Assembly (NCBI GenBank): GCA_027576995.1
Contig: JANBQC010000675.1
Coordinates: forward strand, 1 to 14,086
Direction: 5' to 3'
DNA from: Dimargaris cristalligena
Taxonomy: Eukaryota > Kickxellomycota > Dimargaritomycetes > Dimargaritales > Dimargaritaceae
DNA length: 14,086 bases
Part shown: piece after piece, positions 1 through 8,118 of the stretch
Layout of the letters: each line of letters starts with the position of its first letter
How positions within the stretch are numbered: the first letter of the stretch is position 1
Translations under genes and position numbers: made by a program
The notes under the pieces: generated by a model
What the model saw: the letters and a program-made list of their open reading frames with translations, nothing else
The model's database searches: none
What the model was told of the DNA's origin: nothing

Positions 1-105
1 CATTATACTGTCAACAGCTTAGCTCCAACCAGTGGTTATTATTTTCTCATGTAGCCATCTAATTTTGTCAATGGAAAATTACTTAATGATGGCCCTTTGT
101 CTTTC
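1..105 (+). repeat. Left arm of a terminal inverted repeat
   Basis: These 105 bases match the reverse complement of 13982-14086 without a gap, with 89 of 105 identical by hand alignment. Positions 50-84 are a perfect 35-base match. Of the 16 differences, 14 are transitions, and 12 of those have A or T here against G or C in the right copy. This copy has no CpG, whereas the right copy has five. Homology stops abruptly after the shared CTTTGTCTTTC-like end. Whether this is a transposon terminus or part of a dispersed repeat cut by the window edge cannot be told from one window. Confidence 0.9.
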
Positions 106-1620
106 AGTATATTGGGTAGATGTAGTTTTATTGTATATTAAAAAATCCCATTTACTTTAACATAACTATTACAATCTAAACCCTATACGGTTAAACATAT
201 CCCTGCCTATATTGGGTGTAAGCTATTACCAGAGATATAGCTAGTATAACTAACCATAGGGATGCAATCACCCAAAAAACAAGGTATGTTGTGACTCGAT
301 TTAATTTACTTCACGTCTGTTACATCCACAGTCATGGCTAGGCTTGACTCCAGTCACTAAAGTGACCGAACTCCATTGGAGTCCACCAGCACAGCTGGGA
401 CTATAGCCCCAGCCACTATGCCAGATAACCCGAGAGTCTTACAGCCACCCTTGACCTGACCAAGGACTTCTTACTAAAACCTTTCACTATTACTATAGCC
501 AGTTAATGACCAGCTCATGCATGCATTATTCTTGGAAGTTTGATATAGTTCTTCCCAGCCCTCTCAATGCCCTTTGATGGTAGTTATAGGTCATATCAAA
601 GTGTACGGGTGATGCACCCTGATTCTTTAGTTTACTAGTGCTCACATTGACATCATTAAAGTTCTTACTACTAGTTCCTCTTTCTAATAAAAACGCCTAT
701 ACCATTTGCTATTCTAACAATACCTAAGGCAAAATAGAAGCATCCCATCATTGGCTAGAGGAGTTTTTTCATTGAGTTCCCTTGTCCCAAAAAGAAAGAT
801 CCACACATATACCTATAGAATATGGCCTGCCCCCACACACTTTGGTTACTAATGGCCCTGGTACTTCAAATGAAACCAGAAAATACAGTAAAGCCAGGGT
901 CATTTCAATACCCTAACTACCGATGTCCTTTGAAGTTCTAGTTATTAAATTAACTGAATTGGGCATAGAATAGCATAGATATAATTACTCAGCTAAACCC
1001 TAAGTGTGTAAATATTAAAGAATATGTTCCAATGTGTTTTTCATCCTATCCTGTTTCACCTAATTATGTTAGTTTATCCTGCTATCATGAGATCATTTAT
1101 GTTAGCCACTTATATTTCATCCCATCAAAATTACAGTTCAATAAAACTAACTACCTAGAAGCACCCACTGTCCTCTAGCTGCTTTCTTTCCTTACTTCCA
1201 GTTTTATTTTCTTTATGTCCTTAGTATTCTAATAGATAAGGGATCATAAATACAACCAGTATATCTGGATTCATGTGAAGTAGACTAGCTGAAGGGGTAC
1301 TGTCAGGTGCATTCTTTCAAGATCTGGCTGTCTATTTTGGACTAATATACTCATCCCATTTTGATGAGCCTGCTTGGTAACCTACAGCTAATACCAAACC
1401 CAATCTAATACAAATTGCGAGTGGATGGCCATTTTATGTTGCCCTGCCTGAGTTCCCTGAACTGGCTCATCTAAGCCATTTAGTGGAAACCTTTATACTA
1501 TCAACATACCAACTAGTATAGTCAAATCCATGGCGAATAGCCCTGTTGGAAATATCTGTGTCCCCCTTTTTCTTGCCAGACTCTATTTATCAGCAGAGGA
1601 TGACCCTTTCCCCCTTTACA
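1..1620. repeat. CpG-depleted, AT-rich stretch, probably a decayed repeat
   Basis: No open frame of useful length and no recognisable protein, tRNA or rRNA is visible. By hand count there are about 10 CpG against roughly 55-60 GpC, and the sequence is rich in TG and CA. From about 1621 onward CpG becomes much more frequent, so there is a compositional boundary. This pattern is known for sequence that was cytosine-methylated and then deaminated, typically old transposable elements. The same bias separates the left from the right inverted-repeat copy. A weak direct echo of the window start lies at 1491-1507 (14 of 17 bases), which may be chance. No transposase or reverse transcriptase could be read, so the element class is unknown. 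Confidence 0.5.
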
Positions 1621-3422
1621 CCTTTGCTCAGATCACATCCGTCATTTTGAGGTCAAGGTTGACTTGAGGCTGCTACACCTACATACAGACACGGAGTATT
1701 CCCCACAAGAGGGTGGCAGCCTCCTCTGTAGGCATGGGTTACCTCGACCATCTCTAGCTTTCTTGCTGTGGTGAGAACCCTTAGATGTCACGCCAGCTTT
1801 TTTTATAATTGCGGGGAAGGCTTTTGGTCCACTGTTTTTATCATCACCACAGATTAGGACTCGTTGGGATAGATTTATAACACTCCAACTTCTCCGCCGC
1901 ACTCCCCTGGTGTTGTCGTCACAGTTAGAGCCAATTCCACATTCTTTTAATGAAATACTGTGCCTATGCCAACATAATAGCATATTGGTTCCAAAGTGGT
2001 TATGCTGAGGATTATTGATGTTATTGGGTTTTCAGAAAACTGCTTGTTTTAAGGGGGACTGACCAGTGAACGGGGCCGGATCTAAACGGTTGGGATAGCT
2101 GTAATTACGCTGCGATCTTCGGCAGGGGGGCTACATCGTCAATACTCGATTATTAATAGCTGTGGTGCTGGTCATATTTCAAAATTTCGTTAATACTATC
2201 AGTGGATGTGATATCCAATGCCCTCTGTCTGTGCCCAGTAATATGGTTCCGGATTTGATATAGTCGGCCCTGGCTTACACAAATGAGTAAATATACTCCC
2301 CAGGCTAAGGTCGGAGGGAGGCTTAGAGCCATGGGAGCTCCTGGTCAATGTATTATTGTATATAATGAAACTACACAGCCAAGTGCAAACTGATAATTAT
2401 CCTGGTGTATCAGAGAAGTTAGTAAAAGGGGGTATCTCATTAGCTAAAACGTGAGTAGGTAGTTGTTGTTTTTTCTGCCTAACCAACGATATTACCTCTA
2501 TTGCTGGATTTGGATATCATTTTATATATTCCGCTGCCATTCGGGTTGGACTGTCAGGCTCAAGGTGGAAATAATAAACTGCTTTGATCATCATTTAATT
2601 ACTCGGGATACCTAAATGGTTAAGGCATATCGATTTATGCCGGTGTTCATCACCACAACTCATTTAATGTCAACTTCATATCATGGTACTAAATAGCAGG
2701 TGTGGGAGAAGTTTAACCAGGCCTCATAGCCAAAAATCCATTAGATGGGGCAAATATACTGGTTAAAAATGAATCTCCCGCCTAGCTTCCTATACGTATA
2801 CCATTTAAATACCTATACAACTGGGCCGAATTTCACTCATATATATAGAGAGATATATGTATAATCTGATCCAGCCCGGTTTGCATCTGCTCTTAGTAGT
2901 GTCCTTTCAGCTTCTCGTATGTATTGTTTGGCCTCGCTGGGATTGATTAAATGCCCAGCCACGGGTAAACAGGATTACCGCATAGCTTACCGTGTAACTC
3001 AACTAAGATGTTGGCTTGTATATGATATATACGTGGCAAAGGCGTTGTCTGGTAAATTTGTGCGGTAGATGTCCTTGGTTGAATTATCCTATAGCCACTG
3101 GTTAAGTTGGGAGAGGCTGTGGTATAGATTCCCCCCCCCCCATACCACATTAGCCGGTGGCGGGGTGCCTGAGCTGGATTCAGGCCTGCGACTAAGCGTA
3201 CTTATAAAATCCCATACAGCCTAGATCCCCCTCCCCATTCAATCATTGATCAGTCTATCCTTTGACGCTCCTTTTGTTCGATATTTATATACTTAGAGTT
3301 GGTGTCTTATACTAGTCAGATCTCCCCGATTCGTTATCCGCCAGTTTCCTAGATCAGCCCTCTCCTCTGAATTCTCCAGTCAACGTAGACTCGTCCAACT
3401 CATTTTAATTCCACATACAATC
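1621..3422. other. Gene-free region upstream of the PPR-like gene
   Basis: No convincing gene is visible. An open frame on the minus strand at 1642-1983 could encode 113 residues, but it matches no family I recognise and sits next to decayed DNA. CpG content is closer to the rest of the window than in 1-1620. The last few hundred bases (about 3210-3422) become C/T-rich with a TATA-like ATATTTATATACTTA near 3281-3295, so the promoter and 5' leader of the downstream gene probably lie there. Small structures include a hairpin around a C11 run (3118-3149) and a short GGCAT/ATGCC hairpin at 2624-2641. Confidence 0.6.
3118..3149. repeat. 8-bp inverted repeat around a C11 run
   Basis: TGTGGTAT (3118-3125) and ATACCACA (3142-3149) are perfect complements separated by a loop holding an uninterrupted run of eleven C (3131-3141). 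It could form a cruciform or hairpin, and the homopolymer is prone to slippage and sequencing error. No function is assigned. Confidence 0.7.
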
Positions 3423-4566
3423 ATGTCGGCCCGTCTCTTTCTTAGTCGGACCAATCTCCCCCAGGCGTGGCGTATGTCCAACCTCAGTACCGCGGCCTTA
3501 AATTCGAACCTCTCACCCACTTCCTTTGCCCTAGGTAAGTTAGTCGATCGCCTATAGTTTTACCGGCCGTGGAAAGCACTTGGTGAATTGACGGTCTAGA
3601 GGCGTGTCTTTCCTGAGGGATATACTGGTTGATATTTAAGGCATTTTCAAATTTAACAATGCCGTTAGGGGTCACTCTCATTTACTGCATATCTAATACA
3701 TGTATTTAGCCCTAAATGTGGACAATATATTTCGCATGAATCGATCAATTTAACTCATTTCCTACCCAAATATGATCTAACTTGATTCAATTGGTATAAT
3801 TCCCCTCCCCACAGTCCGCACCTTTCGGCAGTGGTCTGTTTCCCATGACGCGGCCGTGGCCGAAGCCAAGTCCGTCGCACCCACGTTCCCCGAAAAATTA
3901 CCCAAAGAACAGTGCGTCGAACATTTCAATAAGGCGATTACTGACCTCACCGAAGTGCTTGCCCAGGTCACCCCGCACACGCACCCCCCTCACAGCCGCC
4001 TGAACAACCTGGTAAATTTCGTACCCGACGCCGCCGCGGCCGCGCGTCTCCCTGCTCTGGTCCGGACCTGGCGGGCCGAAGGCCTGCCCATCACGCCGTA
4101 CACCACCAACACGCTCATTTTCCGCTGTGCCCAAGTTGGGGCGCCCAAAGTGGCACTCACCCTTTTGCAGGACCGGGCCATGTACGGCCAGCGGCCCACG
4201 GCCAATTACCTCCACCATCTGATGCGGGCCTTTGGAGAACAGGCCGTCGCCATTTCCCGGGCCGAACCCTTCCAGCCCGACGCGTATTTCGCCGCCCTCG
4301 ATAATATGTTCCGTACGTTTGCCCTCTTCGAGTACTACGAACTGGAACCGAACGTGGAATCGTACTCCACCTTAGTCAAGTACTGCTGCGAAGGTCCCAG
4401 TAAGGAGGCCTTCCGCCGGGCGGCCGCTACCGTATCCGAGGCCGTGAGCTTCGCTACCCCCATGATCGATCGGGAAACCGCCCTGAAATTCCAGGAGGCT
4501 TGCACCACCCACGGGGACACGGAAAAGCGGGCCTATATTGAGTCCATCCTGGCCAAATTAAACTGA
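3423..4566 (+). CDS. Predicted mitochondrial PPR-like helical-repeat protein, two exons
   Basis: Two exons, 3423-3534 and 3815-4566, join across a phase-1 intron (CTA G|TC CGC) to give 287 residues. The ATG at 3423 is in a good context (ATC ATG TCG), and its product begins MSARLFLSRTNLPQAWRMSN. This stretch is rich in Arg, Ser and Leu and lacks acidic residues, as expected of a mitochondrial targeting presequence. The body is alpha-helical. Residues about 131-166 (from TPYTTNTLIFRC to GQRPT) fit the 35-residue pentatricopeptide pattern, and a weaker unit lies at about 215-245 (EPNVESYSTLVKYC). PPR-type proteins usually bind organelle RNA or form part of the mitoribosome. I do not recognise the exact orthologue. 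A mitoribosomal small-subunit protein or an organelle mRNA factor are both possible. It is GC-rich and CpG-rich, like the other genes here. Confidence 0.8.
3535..3814 (+). other. Intron of the PPR-like gene
   Basis: The donor is GTAAGT, and the acceptor CCCCACAG follows a short pyrimidine tract. A branch-site candidate CTAAC lies at 3777-3781, about 35 bases before the acceptor. Removing the 280 bases restores one reading frame from the targeting-peptide exon into the long downstream exon. Confidence 0.88.
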
Positions 4567-5023
4567 GTCGCCGGCTTTATATCCCACGTGCGCCCCTTTA
4601 TTTCCTATAACCATGATTACCCATCGGTTCGACTAATACGCACCATCCCCCCCTTTAAAAGAAAAAATATGTTTATCCACTATGGGGTTTTTAATGGCCA
4701 CTCCTCTTTTATGTTTTAAATAAACTTATTATCATTTAGCTCGATCTGCTAGGCGGAATTTTTTTTAATTATTATTATCGTATGGTTTACTCACTTATCA
4801 TGATACTAAATGAACCCACTTTTTCACATCAGTTTTATACATGGAATACGAACGTCACTATTATGCACACACACTCCCTCGTCTCACCGGATACAACCCA
4901 GTCGGTATATAGCGAGGCGGTGTGTGAATTTGCCAATCTCTAAGCAGTTGTAACCACACCAATGTCGATAAAATACTTGGACTGGTCAGGGCACCTGGTT
5001 TTAAAGAGTCGGTTCTATAGTCT
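4567..5023. other. Convergent 3' flanks of the PPR-like gene and KIN17
   Basis: The two genes end facing each other with 457 bases between the stop codons. The stretch is AT-rich and has no open frame worth calling. It must contain both polyadenylation regions. On the plus strand an AATAAA is visible (4719-4724). The KIN17 side has no obvious canonical signal close to its stop codon. Confidence 0.7.
4719..4724 (+). terminator. AATAAA polyadenylation signal for the PPR-like gene
   Basis: A canonical AATAAA lies about 150 bases after the stop codon, in an AT-rich stretch that includes a T-rich run near 4760. Fungal signals are often degenerate, so this is a plausible but unproven site. Confidence 0.45.
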
Positions 5024-6575
5024 CTACTCGGAATTTTTGGCCGCTTTCCGGGCCAATTCGGTTTGCATAATATTGGCCATCGCACTGGTTCGTTTCGAGG
5101 CCCCGCCGAATCCAGCAACCGGTTTCGTGGGTGGCTTGGTTTCGGAGGCCAGCTTAGCGCCCTGGGCACTGTTAATAAGGGCTTTGAAACCATTTTTGCC
5201 GAGGGTGGCCTTCTTCAGTGGTTTACCCTTACCGGCGCTACCAAATGAAAATTTGGTGGCAGGTGTAACAGTAGGGGTAGAAGTGGAACTGGCATCCTCG
5301 GGATTCGGGCTCTCCGTTGATTTGGGTGGAGTGGATTCGCTTTTAGGGCCAGCTAAACTATCCGAGGAGGCGGTAGGTCCTGTTAATGTGATATTGAGCT
5401 TGACCTTCTCCTCGGGGTTGGTACGTTTGAGTTCAGTAAATACCTGGTATAGGGTGAAAATTGGCAGTAGGTCAAAATAGACAAACACAAATGTGGGTGA
5501 GTTAGGCGAGATCAATACGCTATATCAAATACTTGGATTCGTCGTAACACTGGGATACAAATCAATTCGATAGTACTATGCAATAATCGCTTACCTCTGA
5601 CTTCTCGGATCCCGCCGTTTGTGACTGGGCGCGGACAATTTGCTCTTGGATTCGCTTTTGCTCCCGCTGATCGTCATCCATGGTGCTTCGCTCCTTTTTT
5701 TGGATGGCCGCCTAGTGGATCGAGTTGGGGGGGGGGTCATCAATAGATATCAAGTTAGTCGGCTAGCCAGTCAAATAAATCAGTCGAATAGTAACAACTT
5801 TCACCAATAGTTGGGCTTATAAAGCAGGGCCTCCTCCGCCCCAGCAATGTAGCTCCAGAGTTCTAAAACGCCGAAATTAGTTGGGCAATGACCTATTTCG
5901 AAAATACATTTTAAAAAAGGCTTACCTGCCGCTCCAGAGCCTCGGGGCTATTATCGATCCAGGCCACGAACCAACCCCGGGGAGTTTCATCCACATGGGC
6001 AATACCGTTTCGCCCGAGGTGCTTGACAAAGTCGGTTAGGGTATCCCATTGAGTAGCATTCATGTGGAGGTGATTCCGGTCAGCAATGAGTTCCTGGTAG
6101 ATTTGGTTAGCGGATACCCGCATCGTATTGTACCGCCGGGAGAGTAGGGCCACGTATTCTTGGAGGAATTCGTCCGAGAAGCTCTCCATGTACTTGGTGG
6201 GGTTTTCGGCAAAGAGGGACATCTGCCGCAAATGGCTTTCGGATAGGCAATGGCATTTGAAGCCGTTGGCGTCCCGGCATTGCTTTTGGCACATTTGGCA
6301 GTAAAAGCGTAACTTTTGGAGACCTTTAGCCTGGGGAATGGGTCGAACCATAGGCATGAGATAATAGACATAGTGGTAAGTAAACCGGCTGCATGAACTC
6401 CATGAGTAACGGTTTTTAGAATATATACAAATACATGGATTTGGCACTTCACATTCACAATTACATGTTTTATGTACGGGTGTAGGTCGCCTGTTTTATT
6501 TTTCTCCTAGAACAAGAAACTTACCTTCATACGGTTGGCAATGTCCTTGGGGGACATGAACTCACTTTTACCCAT
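5024..6575 (-). CDS. KIN17: Kin17 (Rts2-type) zinc-finger / winged-helix DNA- and RNA-binding protein, four exons
   Basis: Exons on the minus strand are 6575-6525, 6330-5926, 5711-5595 and 5443-5024, all joined in phase 0, giving 330 residues. The start MGKSEFMSPKDIANRMK corresponds to the universal Kin17 N-terminus (MGKSDFLTPKAIANRIK in human). The C2H2 zinc finger is intact: C28, C31, H44 and H50. The winged-helix region follows at about residues 51-160, with the conserved HMNATQWDTLTDF and DETPRGW segments. Next come a charged helix (KKERSTMDDDQREQ and on) and the conserved VFTELKRTNPEEKVKLN element. The tail is rich in Ser, Pro and Thr. Kin17 is a nuclear protein linked to DNA replication/repair and to spliceosome-associated RNA metabolism. 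The protein stops at TELARKAAKNSE, so it lacks the C-terminal SH3-like/KOW module of the roughly 393-residue human protein. Short forms are known in fungi, so this is probably natural. It is divergent from SEM1. Confidence 0.93.
5444..5594 (-). other. KIN17 intron 3
   Basis: Read on the minus strand, the 151-base intron has donor GTAAGC and acceptor TATACCAG. A branch candidate CCTAACTC lies at about 5500-5507. It joins SEKSE to VFTELKRTNPEEKV, which restores the conserved Kin17 segment. Confidence 0.88.
5712..5925 (-). other. KIN17 intron 2
   Basis: Read on the minus strand, the 214-base intron has donor GTAAGC and acceptor CACTAG. It contains GACTAAC (5754-5760), about 45 bases before the acceptor. 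A run of ten C (G on the plus strand, 5727-5736) serves as or interrupts the polypyrimidine tract. It joins SPEALERQ to AAIQKKERST, as in other Kin17 proteins. Confidence 0.88.
6331..6524 (-). other. KIN17 intron 1
   Basis: Read on the minus strand, the 194-base intron has donor GTAAGT and acceptor CCCCAG. It joins IANRMK to AKGLQKLRFYC, exactly at the start of the zinc-finger segment. No clean RCTAAY branch site stands out. Confidence 0.88.
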
Positions 6576-7186
6576 GGTGTATCTGGTCCGGGGGGCCGGG
6601 TGAAAGTGGAGGTGGGTGTGGTAGGCAGTAGAAGAGTCGCGGGCCGCCGGGTTACAGGCAATTGAACAGACGGTGAGTGACGAATGAGGTATTGAGACCA
6701 ACAGCGAAATGAACTTTTAAAAAGGTTTGCCGGGGCTTTAGGAAAAAGTGGAGTGTGGACTGGAATGAGAATAACGAAGCAAAGGGTTAGATAACTAAAA
6801 GGGAATTAAATAAAGAGTGCCCATGGCATGCTCTCTCTTTTCAAAGCGATAGCGGTCCATACCACCAAGTCTGGAGAGAGTTCCCCATAGGCCGGGAAGA
6901 ATAGGCTGGCGCCGCTTACTAGAAGACTGGTGCAATTATACGCGTGGGCGAACCAAGTTTAGAGCGAGATCTCCCCCCTCCTTCCAATTCCTCTTCCGAC
7001 TGGTGGTTGTGATAGTAGTACTCTCTCTCCCTCCCACCCTTTCCTATCGATTCCACACCCTAACACCTGGAACCATCGCTTCTTCTTCACTTCCTTTCCC
7101 TTCCTCATCCCACTGCTCCGCAGCATAGACCCATTCCTTCCATCTTTCCCCTCCTCTCTTCATCTACAACGCCGATTCAATTGAAC
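6576..7186. promoter_or_regulatory. Divergent promoter region between KIN17 and SEM1
   Basis: These 611 bases separate the two start codons of genes transcribed away from each other, so both promoters should lie here. The SEM1-proximal part (about 6970-7175) is strongly C/T-rich on the plus strand, including CTCTCTCTCCCTCCC, as is common in fungal core promoters and leaders. No clear TATA box was chosen. I also looked for the proteasome-associated element GGTGGCAAA and did not find it. Confidence 0.65.
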
Positions 7187-7752
7187 ATGTCGTCTAACAA
7201 GAGTGCACAGCCTGCCAGCGCGACCAATGGCCAGCCCGCGGCCACCGACAAGCCCACCGATCCCACCCCTCAGCTGGGCATTCTGGAGGAAGATGACGAA
7301 TTCGAGGAATTCGAAGCCGAAGGTATGTCGCATGTCCTCCTAACCAGACTTTGTATAGGAGGAATTTCAACTATTGTATACATCTGAACTCTTTACCAGT
7401 GGACTGTCAAGGCTATACTTCACCCAATATCCACCCTGTTTCAGACATGCTCGGATGGGTTAGCTTCTACTCCACCTCCCCCCCCATTCTTCCGACTCCA
7501 AACGGCCCGTTACTGTGGGCGAAGAACTTGACTACCCCGCTCCAGTATACTAACCCCTTTGATGACCATATATATCTATATATTATGTCACTCTCCTCTA
7601 CCCGAATAGACTGGAATGCCGCTGAAGAGGACGAGCACGCCGAAAACCTCTGGGATGATAACTGGGACGACGACGACATCGAGGATGATTTTTCTCAGCA
7701 GCTCCGGGCAGAGTTGGAAAAGCAAAATCAGCCACAGCCTATGAAATTGTAA
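7187..7752 (+). CDS. SEM1: Sem1/DSS1 (Rpn15), 26S proteasome lid subunit, two exons
   Basis: Exons 7187-7322 and 7610-7752 join in phase 1 (GAA G|AC TGG) to give a 92-residue acidic protein. The family signature is clear. An N-terminal acidic box ([16 protein letters not shown], about residues 30-45) is followed by [15 protein letters not shown] and then [23 protein letters not shown] at the C-terminus. Sem1/DSS1 is an intrinsically disordered tether of the proteasome lid. It also serves the TREX-2 mRNA export complex and, in many eukaryotes, BRCA2-type recombination proteins. The first 29 residues (Ser/Ala/Pro/Thr-rich) are unlike the human protein, which has about 70 residues in total. The ATG at 7187 is the only sensible start. 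The neighbouring convergent gene is another proteasome factor, ADD66. Confidence 0.95.
7323..7609 (+). other. SEM1 intron with a perfect TACTAAC branch site
   Basis: The 287-base intron has donor GTATGT, a perfect TACTAAC at 7548-7554 and acceptor CGAATAG. The branch-site A is 56 bases from the intron end. It interrupts the protein exactly between the two conserved acidic segments. If the intron is retained, the frame runs into a TGA within about 65 bases. Confidence 0.92.
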
Positions 7753-8118
7753 TTCTGCCAACCTTACTGAGTCGCATCTCCCCCGGCCAGTCTCCCGAAC
7801 GCCCCTCACCCTAAGCCTACCCTTATTCCAAATTGTGTTTTACCTACTTTGATTTATCCTGTCACTCCGTTATTTTATCTCTACCATCGTTTACCACCCT
7901 GCCCCTGTTTCTTCACCATTCCTTCTAAATAAATTTCGCCCCATTACTACGGCCCTGATCAGATCCAGTTCAACTTAGCGCGCCCCTCTTCACTCTTAGT
8001 ACGGATGTACAACCGTCAAGATCAATTGGCATCCAAGGCTCATTGTATTCAGTAATAACAGTAGAGGACCCTGATTAGGGAAATCGGGGAGCTGATTCAA
8101 TATTAAAAGCAGAGGTTA
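7753..8118. other. Convergent 3' flanks of SEM1 and ADD66
   Basis: These 366 bases lie between the stop codons of two genes facing each other. They hold a C/T-rich SEM1 3' region with an AATAAA at 7928-7933. No gene is visible. No clear AATAAA was found on the minus strand for ADD66. Confidence 0.7.
7928..7933 (+). terminator. AATAAA polyadenylation signal for SEM1
   Basis: A canonical AATAAA lies about 175 bases after the SEM1 stop codon. It is a plausible cleavage signal, inferred from sequence only. Confidence 0.5.

Noticed and set aside
1642..1983. 113-residue open frame on the minus strand
   Set aside because: No recognisable domain, Cys/Ser/Arg-scattered composition, no supporting promoter or intron, and adjacent to decayed repeat DNA.
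2605..2690. tRNA-like stretch (AAATGGTTAAGGCAT resembles a Ser/Leu tRNA A box)
   Set aside because: No matching B box, acceptor stem or proper anticodon arm; only a short GGCAT/ATGCC hairpin is present. At most it is a decayed tRNA-derived fragment.
3032..3040. CGTGGCAAA, one mismatch from the Rpn4 proteasome element GGTGGCAAA
   Set aside because: It lies more than 4 kb from either proteasome gene, within unrelated spacer, so it is probably chance.
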